Shown: one piece after another, positions 33,880 to 42,043 of the stretch
Layout of the letters: each line of letters opens with the position of its first letter
Position numbering within the stretch: the stretch's first letter is position 1
The notes under the pieces: model-generated
The model's input: the letters and a program-made list of their open reading frames with translations, nothing else
Told to the model about the DNA's origin: nothing
Database searches by the model: none
Source: an uncultured Parabacteroides sp.
GTDB lineage: Bacteria > Bacteroidota > Bacteroidia > Bacteroidales > Tannerellaceae
DNA: 51,466 nt
Direction of reading: 5' to 3'
NCBI GenBank assembly: GCA_934725305.1
Contig: CAKVBA010000017.1
Coordinates: 1 to 51,466, forward strand
Translations under genes and position numbers: made by a program

Positions 33880-34605
33880 TTAAAAACTGAACAATCGTAT
33901 ACCAAGTTGAAAAAAGGCTCTGTCTGCTTGCGGATTCCATACCATACAAGCATGAACCGGCATCGTATGTTTCGCCAGCGTCCAATCATAGGTTGCTTTC
34001 AACGAAACATGCACAAGTCCATTCGCATCTCCATAAAAATTGGTTTTACTACCGGCTTTATTCAAAGCAAATGCTCCACCGATTCCGGCATCCACATGCC
34101 ATTGGGCTTTTGTATAGATGGGGTATTCCAAATAACCAAAAGTCGAGTATTTATTGGCTGTGTTATCTTCGTTCCTGTCACGGCCAAAAACAATCGTTGA
34201 CCAAGAAATTGAAAGAGGGAATCGCTCCCCACAGTAATAACTCAATATAGCATCCAAAAAACGTCCGGTACTGTGAGCTTTGTAATTAAAGAACTCCGTA
34301 TTATTATATGTAGCATCTATTGAAAAATTATATGTATCCCACAAAGCCAAAGAAAAACCTTTATACTGAAACGAGATATGATTATTAAATTCCTTGTACG
34401 TACCCTGTGTGTTGGTTCCGCCCCAAAAACCTAGGTTAAACAATCCGTTGCATAAAGAGTAATTTACATCTCCCGTAATTACAAGTCCATCTGCCACCTC
34501 TATTCCACGCCACAGATGGTTTGTTTGCAAATTCGCTTTCAAATGAAGTTGCGCAGTTGTTTCCAGAGAAAACAACAACAGCAATAAACCTATGTATTTT
34601 TTCAT
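33880..34605 (-). CDS. TorF-like putative porin
   Basis: A 241-residue outer-membrane barrel with a signal peptide (MKKYIGLLLLLFSLETTAQ). The strand LQTNHLWRGIEVADGLVI resembles the opening of the TorF family (segments with xWRGxxxxDGxVxxGD). The rest alternates aromatic and polar residues and ends IRLFSF, a barrel C-terminus. Its start is 6 bp after the stop of the fructokinase remnant, so it is the last gene of the polyol operon and may let polyols through the outer membrane. That role is inference. Confidence 0.72.
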   Translation of the reverse strand: MKKYIGLLLLLFSLETTAQLHLKANLQTNHLWRGIEVADGLVITGDVNYSLCNGLFNLGFWGGTNTQGTYKEFNNHISFQYKGFSLALWDTYNFSIDATYNNTEFFNYKAHSTGRFLDAILSYYCGERFPLSISWSTIVFGRDRNEDNTANKYSTFGYLEYPIYTKAQWHVDAGIGGAFALNKAGSKTNFYGDANGLVHVSLKATYDWTLAKHTMPVHACMVWNPQADRAFFQLGIRLFSF

Positions 34606-34611
34606 AAACTA

Positions 34612-34767
34612 TCATTTTGATTGATGAATTGTAGGACATAACACTATATTCCGTTGAGACAGTGGACAGAAACAGACTACTTTTGCACGATGAGCCAACT
34701 CCTTCATCGATTCTGTAAAAGATATGTTCCAAAGAGCCTCACCAATGCCTATAACTAAATCATTCAT
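34612..34767 (-). pseudogene. Internally deleted fructokinase (PfkB) remnant
   Basis: The 51-codon frame starts MNDLVIGIGEALW, the standard N-terminus of a Bacteroidetes fructokinase, then jumps directly to NISFTESMKELAHRAKVVCF and SQRNIVLCPTIHQSK. The latter two stretches match a fructokinase segment normally about 80-90 residues further on (WDNIPFTxxMxELAxRTxAVCFGSLAQR). Everything between and everything after is gone. The likely join is at a shared Leu/Ala-Trp-Asp. The remnant lies between the dehydrogenase gene and the TorF-like gene. Confidence 0.72.
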
Positions 34768-34785
34768 GATATGATTATTTAAGGA

Positions 34786-34822
34786 TTTTAAGTACACCTG
34801 TACTTGACAGGCGCACTTAAAA
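34786..34822 (-). terminator. Nested hairpin after the dehydrogenase gene
   Basis: Outer arms TTTTAAGT (34786-34793) and ACTTAAAA (34815-34822); inner arms CCTGT (34797-34801) and ACAGG (34807-34811) with loop ACTTG. It may attenuate transcription into the fructokinase remnant and the porin gene. Confidence 0.5.
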
Positions 34823-34832
34823 ATGTATTTGA

Positions 34833-35876
34833 TTAAAATTTGACCACTGATTTTACAATATTAGCTTTATCCTGCACACTACTATCCATTGCATGCTGGA
34901 TATCGGTGAAATCGAAGATATTAGTCACGATTCCCTTCAAATTAACCTTGCCCGAAGCTACAGCGTCAATAGCCATGGGATAAATATGACGGTATCGGAA
35001 TACAGTTTTGAATGTAAGTTCTTTGTCCAATGCCAAACTCAACGGAAGCGTCATTTCACCACTTTTGGAATAACCCACCAATACTATGGTAGCACCTTTT
35101 TTGGTCACGTGAATAGCCTGACGGGTCGTTATCTCCATACCTGCTGTCTCAATCACCAAATCAACCCCCTTTCCATCGGTAAACTTAGCTACAGCTTTCA
35201 GCACTTCTTCTTCTTTCGAGTTGATGACTGCCGTTGCCCCCAATTCCAATGCCTTATCCAAACGTTTCTGCATAATGTCGACTACGTAAACCTTAGACAC
35301 ACCTTCTGCCTTTAAGGCCATCATGGATACCAATCCGATACAGCCGGCACCAAAGACAAGGGCCGTTTGTCCGGCATGTGCTCCGCCTTGATTGGCTGCA
35401 TGGAAACCCACAGCCAACGGCTCTATCAATGCGCCTTCCATCGTAGAGACATTTCCGGGTAGTTTAAAGCAGAGATCGGCTTCGTGAGCTACATATTCCT
35501 GAAACACACCATCCTCCGGAGGAGTAGCAAAGAATACCACGTCGGGACATAAATTATATTTTCCCTCACGACAGTACTCGCAATGTCCACAAGTCTTGCC
35601 AGGCTCCAAAGCCACACGATCACCCACTTTCAGATGCTTCACATTCTTTCCCACTTCGACAACCGTTCCACCCGGTTCATGTCCCAATACAAACGGCGGT
35701 TCTACCACATAGTCACCGATACGTCCGGTTTCGTAATAATGCATGTCAGATCCGCAAATACCAACGTATTCCAATTTGACCAATACTTCATTATCTTTGG
35801 GTTGAGGAATTTCTCGGGCTGTATAACCCATTTGACCGATGCCGTTCATAACGGCCACTTTCATTGTACCTTTCAT
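34833..35876 (-). CDS. Zinc-dependent polyol (sorbitol/xylitol-type) dehydrogenase
   Basis: Medium-chain NAD-dependent dehydrogenase expected to oxidise sorbitol or xylitol to fructose or xylulose. Catalytic zinc ligands are visible in GICGSDMHYYETGRIG and LGHEPGGTV. Structural zinc Cys residues are in CGHCEYCREGKYNLC. The Rossmann fold carries ALVFGAGCIGLVSMMALKA, with an acidic Asp (VVDI) that selects NAD. The 347-residue length is that of the SDH/XDH group. The gene is 19 bp downstream of the transporter-kinase fusion, giving the route polyol in, oxidation to ketose, phosphorylation. Sorbitol to fructose is the best fit but unproven. Confidence 0.9.
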   Translation of the reverse strand: MKGTMKVAVMNGIGQMGYTAREIPQPKDNEVLVKLEYVGICGSDMHYYETGRIGDYVVEPPFVLGHEPGGTVVEVGKNVKHLKVGDRVALEPGKTCGHCEYCREGKYNLCPDVVFFATPPEDGVFQEYVAHEADLCFKLPGNVSTMEGALIEPLAVGFHAANQGGAHAGQTALVFGAGCIGLVSMMALKAEGVSKVYVVDIMQKRLDKALELGATAVINSKEEEVLKAVAKFTDGKGVDLVIETAGMEITTRQAIHVTKKGATIVLVGYSKSGEMTLPLSLALDKELTFKTVFRYRHIYPMAIDAVASGKVNLKGIVTNIFDFTDIQHAMDSSVQDKANIVKSVVKF

Positions 35877-35895
35877 AATGTAATCTCTTGTTATT

Positions 35896-38238
35896 TTAAA
35901 ATGATGTTAATTGTTTTAGATAGTCTTCAAGTTCCGCTTGGACAGGCATTGCACGGATGGCTCCTTTACGGGTAGTTTCCAGCGAAGCAGCTGCATTAGC
36001 CCGAAACAACATTTCCTGTAACTGACGGTCAGAAAGATCCATACCTTGCTCCAGAATATAGGCCAAACAGCATCCTAAAAAAGTATCGCCCGCTCCGGTT
36101 GTATCTACGGTCCGACTGGTTAGAAACGCCTCCTGCTGTACCATACGATTTCCCATAAATGCCTGGTTACCGGCCTCTCCCGATGTAACAAGAATCAAAG
36201 GAATGGAATAATGTTTCTGCAAATAGTCCACCCCATTCTGGATGGTAGTTTGTTGGGTTATAAACGCCAGTTCGCTGGTTTCCACCTTCAGAATGTCGCA
36301 CACAGAGCATCCATACAGCATCCATTTGCGGGCATCTTCTTCGCTAAGCCATAATGCCGGACGGAAATTGGGGTCAAAGGAAATCAACCGATGTGCTGTT
36401 TTAGCTGCCCGAATGGCTTTGCGCGTGGCCTTTCGGCATCGTTTATGTGTGAACGAAAGAGAACCAAAATGGAAAATACGTGTGCGCGACAACATATCTG
36501 CATCCACATCCCCTTCTTCCAAGTTCATGTCGGCCGTGTGGTTACGATAAAAAAGATATTGGTGAGGATAGGTTTTCGAATCATTCAGAAAAGCCAACGT
36601 GGTATTCCTTTTCTTGTCTTTCGAGAGTCCTTCCGTTGAAATACCCATCTTCACAATGCGCTGTTGCAAAGCATCTCCCAAAAAGTCATCTCCAATCTTT
36701 CCGATAAAAGCTGTACGCTTCTGTAGATTGCTCAACATGGCCAGTACATTACAGGGCGCACCACCCGGATTTGATTCATACACCACACTATCAAAATCAT
36801 TGGAATGAAGCGCATTGAAATCAACCAACAGTTCACCCAAGGCGATGACATCATATTCCCGCAGGTTTTTCTTACGCTTCAAGAATCGGTACTTAATCAC
36901 ATTTAAAATGCGGTTATAACTTCTTTTATCAAGTTTATAAAAGAACAACGCAAGGGCAGTCACTACCCATAATACTCCTGGTATGGTACTGAATGAATGC
37001 CTCATAATGGCCAAAACAGATGCATTCTGTACGGAGTTGGCTTCATAACCGGCCCATCCCAACGACAACGCCAGTAACGCAGTACCCAGTGCCATGCCAA
37101 TCTTGTTGCCGAGAGAAATAAAAGCATATTGGAATCCATCATTCCGGATGCCTGTACGCCATTCACCGTATTCCACACAATCAGGAATGATAGCATAGAT
37201 TGCTGTGTTGAAACCAGAGAAAAAGAATTGGGAAAGTGCAGCAAACAGGTAGAAAGGTATGGGAGAAGCCACCGGACTGAAGAAGAACAGTGCAATCATG
37301 GTAATCCCCGTACCAAAAGCAAATACTGAGGCAGCCCATCCTTTGTTGGAGGTCCATTGAAATACTTTCGGGAAACAGGCTGCTCCGATGATGGATGGAA
37401 CAATGATGGCCATGGAATAATAGGTGAACAATACCGCATCATTCTCTACATACGTAAAATAATAGAGCAGATCAGCGTTTCGACCGTAAAGGATAAAGCC
37501 AAACAGTACCTGTCCCAACAGTGCCAACAAATAAGGTTTGTTCTTGACAACGGCCTGCAACTGCAATCGCAACGGAATTTTCTGGGCTTCCGGAACTTCT
37601 ACCACCTCTTTTGTCTTGGCAAAACAAAAGATATGACAGATAGCAAAGACTGCTCCATAAAGAACAGCAATCAATAGATAACCCCGCTGTGCATTTCCAT
37701 TGCCCAACCATTCAATCAGTGGAATCGTAATAATGTTGATGATTCCAATGGCTATCATGGCACTGACAGATCGAGAGGTGTTGATTTGCGCGCGTTCGGT
37801 CATGTTTTGGGTCATAGCACCGCACAACGTTCCATACGGAATGTTCACACAAGTATATCCAAAGACCAGAATACAGTAGGTCACAGCCATGTAAATGATT
37901 TTATGTGTCTGACTCCAGTCTGGATGCGCCCAGAAAGTGAGAATCAGCACCAAAGCTGTTAACGGAGCTGCAAACAAGAGCCAAGGGCGATAGCGTCCCC
38001 ATCGAGTATGCGTCTTATCGCTTAATCCTCCGATTATCGGATCGTTAATGGCATCCCAGAAGCGGGAAAACAACATCAGCGTAGCCACAGCACTCATACT
38101 GATACCAAAAACATCGGTATAGAATATCATCAGGAAATTCCCGACAAACATCCAGCTAAAATTACAGCCTACATCCCCCATCCCATAAGCCAACTTGCTT
38201 ATGAAAGGAACTTTCAATTGATTCAAATCGCTTTTCAT
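35896..38238 (-). CDS. Fusion protein: GPH-type sugar:cation symporter plus PfkB sugar kinase
   Basis: A single open frame of 780 codons. Residues 1 to about 445 are a 12-helix glycoside-pentoside-hexuronide:cation (MelB-like) symporter: YGMGDVGCNFSWMFVGNFL, FSRFWDAINDPIIGGLSD, THTRWGRYRPWLLFAAPL. A basic linker of about 20 residues (YKLDKRSYNRILN, KYRFLKRKKN) enters the cytoplasm. Residues about 460-780 are a complete PfkB/ribokinase-fold kinase: YDVIALGELLVDF, SNPGGAPCNVLAMLSNL, FDPNFRPALW and the catalytic DTTGAGDTFLGCCLA. No frame defect is seen. The design would tether the kinase at the exit of the permease, so that imported ketose, or fructose made by the adjacent dehydrogenase, is phosphorylated at once. 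It is the first gene of the polyol operon. Confidence 0.9.
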   Translation of the reverse strand: MKSDLNQLKVPFISKLAYGMGDVGCNFSWMFVGNFLMIFYTDVFGISMSAVATLMLFSRFWDAINDPIIGGLSDKTHTRWGRYRPWLLFAAPLTALVLILTFWAHPDWSQTHKIIYMAVTYCILVFGYTCVNIPYGTLCGAMTQNMTERAQINTSRSVSAMIAIGIINIITIPLIEWLGNGNAQRGYLLIAVLYGAVFAICHIFCFAKTKEVVEVPEAQKIPLRLQLQAVVKNKPYLLALLGQVLFGFILYGRNADLLYYFTYVENDAVLFTYYSMAIIVPSIIGAACFPKVFQWTSNKGWAASVFAFGTGITMIALFFFSPVASPIPFYLFAALSQFFFSGFNTAIYAIIPDCVEYGEWRTGIRNDGFQYAFISLGNKIGMALGTALLALSLGWAGYEANSVQNASVLAIMRHSFSTIPGVLWVVTALALFFYKLDKRSYNRILNVIKYRFLKRKKNLREYDVIALGELLVDFNALHSNDFDSVVYESNPGGAPCNVLAMLSNLQKRTAFIGKIGDDFLGDALQQRIVKMGISTEGLSKDKKRNTTLAFLNDSKTYPHQYLFYRNHTADMNLEEGDVDADMLSRTRIFHFGSLSFTHKRCRKATRKAIRAAKTAHRLISFDPNFRPALWLSEEDARKWMLYGCSVCDILKVETSELAFITQQTTIQNGVDYLQKHYSIPLILVTSGEAGNQAFMGNRMVQQEAFLTSRTVDTTGAGDTFLGCCLAYILEQGMDLSDRQLQEMLFRANAAASLETTRKGAIRAMPVQAELEDYLKQLTSF

Positions 38239-38273
38239 GTGTATTACTTTTTAGATTTTGATGATTTCTGAAG

Positions 38274-38281
38274 CAAAACTA
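38274..38281 (-). promoter_or_regulatory. -7 box of the polyol operon
   Basis: TAGTTTTG on the minus strand, 36 bp before the fusion-gene ATG. The GCAACCGTTCCCG repeats start about 45 bp upstream of it. Confidence 0.5.
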
Positions 38282-38326
38282 TGCGCTGACAATCAGATAA
38301 AAAACTGATTTTACACATTAATCTTT

Positions 38327-38371
38327 CGCAACCGTTCCCGCAACCGTTCCCGAAATCCGCAACCGTTCCCG
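38327..38371. promoter_or_regulatory. Triple CGCAACCGTTCCCG repeat, probable LacI operator array
   Basis: The 14-nt element occurs at 38327-38340, 38339-38352 and 38358-38371: the first two overlap by 2 nt (period 12), the third is offset by 19. Each contains the odd-centred dyad AAC-C-GTT, as LacI-family half-sites often do. The array lies between the divergent promoters of the polyol operon and the LacI-type gene. Confidence 0.62.
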
Positions 38372-38391
38372 AAAACTTTCTTTTTTTTCAT

Positions 38392-38399
38392 TACATTTG
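38392..38399 (+). promoter_or_regulatory. -7 box of the LacI-type gene
   Basis: TACATTTG, 24 bp before the ATG at 38424 and 20 bp downstream of the repeat array. Confidence 0.5.
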
Positions 38400-38423
38400 T
38401 ACCACTCACTAAAAAGTGTTGCC

Positions 38424-39429
38424 ATGAAATACACCACCATCATCGACATAGCCCAAGCTTTGGGGCTTTCCAAATCGACCGTATCACGTGCCTTACGGGG
38501 CGATCACCAAAATGTCAGTAAAGAAACACGGGAAAGAATTCTGGCCATGGCAGAGAAAATGGGATATTCTCGCAATGAACTGGCCGTCAATCTGCGAAAA
38601 CAAAGCACTCGCACTATCGGCATCGTGGTTCCGGAAATGCTGACACCTTTTTACATGAATTTCATTACCTATGCCCAGCAGGAATTGAACAAACAGGGTT
38701 ATCGGGTCACATTGGCTCAGTCTCATGAAAATCCAGACGCCGAGCTGGCCAATCTACAGATGTTTGAAGACTATCGGGTAGAAGGTATTCTTATCAGTGT
38801 CTGCCATACAGAAAAGAATCTTGCAACTTATCAGCGAATCATAAAGAAAGGTATTCCGATGGTCTTTTTCGACCGTACCCTGTCTTCTTTGCCTGTTTCC
38901 AAAGTAAAAATCAACGATTATATAAAATCGTTCTTTCTGGTGGAACAGATGATACGTAGAGGAAGAAGACAAATTGTTCACTTGGCAGGACCCGACTATA
39001 TCCAAAACTCCCTGGAAAGAAAACGAGGGTATCGGGATGCCTTGGAAAAGTTTCATCTTCCTTACTGCCAGGAGTATGTCATTGACGCTGGAGTAGATTT
39101 CTCTGGAGGCGAGCAAGCGGTGGAACAGCTATTGAAGCAACACATTGCTTTCGATGCGCTATTCTGCTTTACGGAAATGTCTGCTCTCGGAGCGAAAAGT
39201 AACCTCCAAAAGCATGGTATTTCAAATACCTGATGAGGTAGCTATTGCCTGTGTTTCGGGAACGGATTTGTGCGTATTAGTCCATCCGTCCATTACAGCT
39301 GTCGAACAACCTGTAAAACAAATGGCAGAAGAAGCATCTGCGCTGATTATACAAAAAGTAGAACATCCGGAACTACCTGATAAAACCATTGTGTTAGAAG
39401 CAAATACTATTTATAGGGAATCTACATGA
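38424..39429 (+). pseudogene. LacI-family regulator with a +1 frameshift
   Basis: Divergent regulator of the polyol operon. From ATG 38424 the HTH is complete (TTIIDIAQALGLSKSTVSRAL, given here from TT to AL as the two-helix start) and most of the periplasmic-binding-protein-like domain follows (TRTIGIVVPEMLTPFYMNF, IVHLAGPDYIQNSLERKRGY). The frame then closes with KHGISNT and TGA at about 39231. One base to the side, the normal ending continues (IPDEVAIACVSGTDLCVL, HPSITAVEQPVKQMAEEAS) to 39429. Removing one T from the TTT at 39221-39223 restores KHGI-QIPDEV and a 334-residue protein. The encoded 269-residue product loses the last part of the effector domain, so regulation is probably altered unless the base is a sequencing error. 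Confidence 0.85.
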
Positions 39430-39655
39430 AAAAGAAGATCTTCACTTGAGCCAATCGGTTAGCGGCAAAGTCTATTGATATGATTTGTTGTAACCCCTCT
39501 AATGTCAGAATGGTTGGACAAGTATCTTCTTTGCGATGCGATCTATTGTCACACAAATAATAATTGGAACTTCTCCGTTTTTCAACAAGACGGTGTGTTT
39601 TATTTCGGCCTACTTCGCCAAACTACCGGATTTCTGCTTCCGCCCAAAAACAAAA

Positions 39656-39686
39656 AAGCCCTGATTCTATTATTGAATCAGAGCTT
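39656..39686 (-). terminator. Intrinsic terminator of tRNA-Asp
   Basis: Minus strand AAGCTCTGATTC, loop AATAATA, GAATCAGGGCTT then TTTT: a textbook stem and T tract 26 bp after the tRNA. The stretch 39430-39655 holds nothing I can identify. Confidence 0.75.
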
Positions 39687-39711
39687 CTACTAATTTTGCT
39701 TTGTAAAGTTG

Positions 39712-39785
39712 CGGTGCGTACGGGACTCGAACCCGTGACCCCATGCGTGACAGGCATGTATTCTAACCAGCTGAACTAACGCACC
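39712..39785 (-). tRNA. tRNA-Asp (anticodon GTC)
   Basis: The minus strand folds as a cloverleaf: acceptor GGTGCGT/ACGCACC, D arm GTTCAGCTGGTTAGAAT, anticodon arm CATGC-CTGTCAC-GCATG with GTC at the apex, and T arm with GGGTTCGAGTCCC. Discriminator G. CCA is not encoded. Confidence 0.96.
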
Positions 39786-39820
39786 AGTATTTTTAATTGC
39801 TTTCTCTCTCGATTGCGGTG

Positions 39821-39850
39821 CAAAGATAGTGCTATTTTTTAAATCTGCAA
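39821..39850 (-). promoter_or_regulatory. Promoter of tRNA-Asp
   Basis: Minus strand TTG (39850-39848), 19 bp, TATCTTTG (39828-39821), followed by CACC and GCAATCGAGA. The same box plus start region precedes the tRNA-Lys genes. Confidence 0.75.
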
Positions 39851-39890
39851 TACTTTTCCCGCAGAAAATATAAAAAATCATTTTTTTCTA

Positions 39891-39898
39891 TATATTTG
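39891..39898 (+). promoter_or_regulatory. -7 box of the aminotransferase gene
   Basis: TATATTTG, 32 bp before the ATG at 39931. Confidence 0.5.
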
Positions 39899-39930
39899 TA
39901 TCCAATACCAATCACATAAAGATTTATAAC

Positions 39931-41241
39931 ATGAAAAATACACCAGTTAACTCACAAGCAGTTGAAGAGACCATTCAAAGCTATGGATTAGCAGACTTCG
40001 GTAAAGCTACCATCCGCGAAGTTGTAGCAATCTCTACACAGTTGGAACAACAGACTAAGACCGAATTCATCCACATGGAAATGGGCGTTCCCGGCTTGAA
40101 GCCGGCACAAATAGGCGTGGATGCCGAGATCAAGGCTTTACAGAGTGGCGTTGCTTCTATCTACCCAAATATCAACGGTATTCCCGATGTCAAAAACGAA
40201 GCTTCTCGTTTTATCAAGGCATTTATCAATATCGACATTGCTCCGGAAGGATGTGTTCCCGTGACCGGATCTATGCAGGGCACATTTGCCTCTTTCCTGA
40301 CAGCCGGACAATGTACGCCCGGAAAAGACACCATCCTCTTTATCGATCCCGGTTTTCCCGTGCAGAAACAGCAGATCAAGGTAATGGGATATAAATATGA
40401 GACTTTTGACGTGTATGAATGCCGTGGCGAAAAGTTGCGTGACACCTTGGAACAGTATCTGTCAAAAGGTAACATCGCTGCCATGATCTATTCAAACCCC
40501 AACAACCCGGCCTGGTTCTGTCTGACCGATCAGGAATTACAGATCATCGGTGAAATGGCCAACAAATATGACGTGATCGTCATCGAAGACCTGGCCTATT
40601 TTGCTATGGACTTCCGCAAAGATCTGGGCACTCCGTTCGAACCTCCTTTCCAGGCAACCGTGGCTCACTATACCGACAATTATATCCTGCAGATTTCCGG
40701 ATCTAAAGCATTCAGCTATGCCGGCCAGCGAATTGGCGTAACTGCCATCTCTAATAAACTGTATCACCGCAGCTATCCGGGCCTGACAGAGCGTTATGGC
40801 GGCGGCACATTCGGTACGGTCTATATCCATCGCGTATTGTATGCGCTGTCTTCTGGCACCAGCCACTCTGCTCAACATGCCTTAGCGGCTATGTTCAAGG
40901 GCGCAGCAGACGGCACATTCAAGTTTGTAGAAGACATCAAAGAATATGGTCGCCGTGCACACCGACTGAAAGAGATCTTTACAAAATATGGCTTCCATAT
41001 CGTGTATGACCATGACTTGGACGAACCTATCGCCGACGGTTTCTACTTCACAATCGGCTATCCGGGCATGACGGGCAGCGAATTGATGAAAGAACTGATC
41101 TATTATGGTATAAGTGCCATCTCTTTGGGCACAACAGGTAGCCATCAGCAGGGTCTTAGAGCTTGTACCTCTTTCATCAAAGACCATCAGTATAGTCTGT
41201 TGGAAGAGCGATTGAAGTTGTTTAAAGAAAATCATGGATAA
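39931..41241 (+). CDS. PLP-dependent class I/II aminotransferase
   Basis: Fold type I aminotransferase transferring an amino group between an amino acid and a 2-oxo acid in the cytoplasm. The 436 residues show the PLP-binding pattern: AAMIYSNPNNPAWFCL, VIVIEDLAYFAMDF, and the Schiff-base Lys in ILQISGSKAFSYAGQRIGV. The phosphate-binding Arg is in that last motif. The substrate is not predictable; this group is usually annotated as pyridoxal phosphate-dependent aminotransferase in Bacteroides. The gene is monocistronic, with its own promoter and a strong hairpin afterwards. Confidence 0.92.
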   Translation: MKNTPVNSQAVEETIQSYGLADFGKATIREVVAISTQLEQQTKTEFIHMEMGVPGLKPAQIGVDAEIKALQSGVASIYPNINGIPDVKNEASRFIKAFINIDIAPEGCVPVTGSMQGTFASFLTAGQCTPGKDTILFIDPGFPVQKQQIKVMGYKYETFDVYECRGEKLRDTLEQYLSKGNIAAMIYSNPNNPAWFCLTDQELQIIGEMANKYDVIVIEDLAYFAMDFRKDLGTPFEPPFQATVAHYTDNYILQISGSKAFSYAGQRIGVTAISNKLYHRSYPGLTERYGGGTFGTVYIHRVLYALSSGTSHSAQHALAAMFKGAADGTFKFVEDIKEYGRRAHRLKEIFTKYGFHIVYDHDLDEPIADGFYFTIGYPGMTGSELMKELIYYGISAISLGTTGSHQQGLRACTSFIKDHQYSLLEERLKLFKENHG

Positions 41242-41248
41242 CACTTCT

Positions 41249-41297
41249 GGTGTGTCATAATTGTAAACGGCCACGCTGTTTGGGATTATGACACACC
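41249..41297. terminator. Long hairpin after the aminotransferase gene
   Basis: Perfect 13-bp arms GGTGTGTCATAAT (41249-41261) and ATTATGACACACC (41285-41297), 23-nt loop, starting 7 bp after the stop. The left arm is part of the CATAATTGCAAAC repeat family, so the terminator may have been built from a repeat. Confidence 0.6.
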
Positions 41298-41385
41298 GCT
41301 GTCGCTTTTTTACTCCCAGCAGAGACAAACTTTGCCGGCTTTCAGCCTGCTTCTTGGGCACGGCGTCAATTTGTGAATATCAATC

Positions 41386-41751
41386 ATAAAATACAATAAG
41401 CCAACGGCCAGACATGGGATTGTTTACCCAGTTAAAATGGATTGGTTTATCTTCTAAAATTGGATGCCTATCCATTTCCAACGGAGTGCCTACTCCTTTT
41501 CGACGGAGTGCCTACCCAATTTCAAAAAAGTCCCTACCCTTTTTTCAAAAAGTCCCTAGACTTTTCCCAAGAAGTCTATACCCCTTTTCCTAGCAGTATA
41601 TAAACCATTGAAATACAACATGTAATACCTTCTATGAAAATACGTTTGAGCCGAGCCGGATTCGCCTGTCAAATCCAACAGATTTGTCCGCCGTTTCCGA
41701 TATACTTGCCATCTGTTTTCAGCAAGCAACGATCTTGATAAAATACAATAA
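41386..41751 (+). repeat. Dispersed intergenic repeat, copy B, with six 22-nt units
   Basis: Bounded by identical ATAAAATACAATAA at 41386-41399 and 41738-41751. It contains six head-to-tail units of exactly 22 nt from 41465 to 41596 (first unit TGCCTATCCATTTCC then AACGGAG, identical to the first unit of copy A), then CCAAGAAG- and CCTAGCAG-ending units. Downstream it has a GTCAAATCC/GATTTG dyad. Same orientation as copy A. Confidence 0.78.
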
Positions 41752-41800
41752 CTTCTCCCTGTGCGTTGCCACTAAGCTATGGAAATCCATTGACGGTGAA

Positions 41801-41826
41801 TTCATAATTGCAAACCGCTGTGTTGC
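41801..41826 (+). repeat. CATAATTGCAAAC repeat, third copy
   Basis: TTCATAATTGCAAACCGCTG followed by TGTTGC, in the gap before the YqgE gene. The remainder, 41827-42043, shows nothing further. Confidence 0.5.
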
Positions 41827-42043
41827 CTTCGGAACTCGACCTCAGTCATTTATACCAGCAAACTCCTGTCGGTCTCATCCTCAGCACCTTGCATTTTACT
41901 CATTTGGATGCGCCTTTTGTATTCAAAAAGCAATGTTTTTTGTACTTATTAACATTAATAAGACCCTATTTCCTTTGCCTTCTCATACAAAAAGCCTTAT
42001 ATTAGGGCGAAATCTAATTAAACACACATTTATCCCATAAACT

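Noticed and set aside
34436..34732. 98-codon minus-strand frame across the fructokinase remnant and porin start
   Set aside because: Out of frame with both recognisable coding segments; a shadow.
39502..39693. 63-codon frame between the LacI-type gene and tRNA-Asp
   Set aside because: Ends in the tRNA terminator and has no recognisable features.
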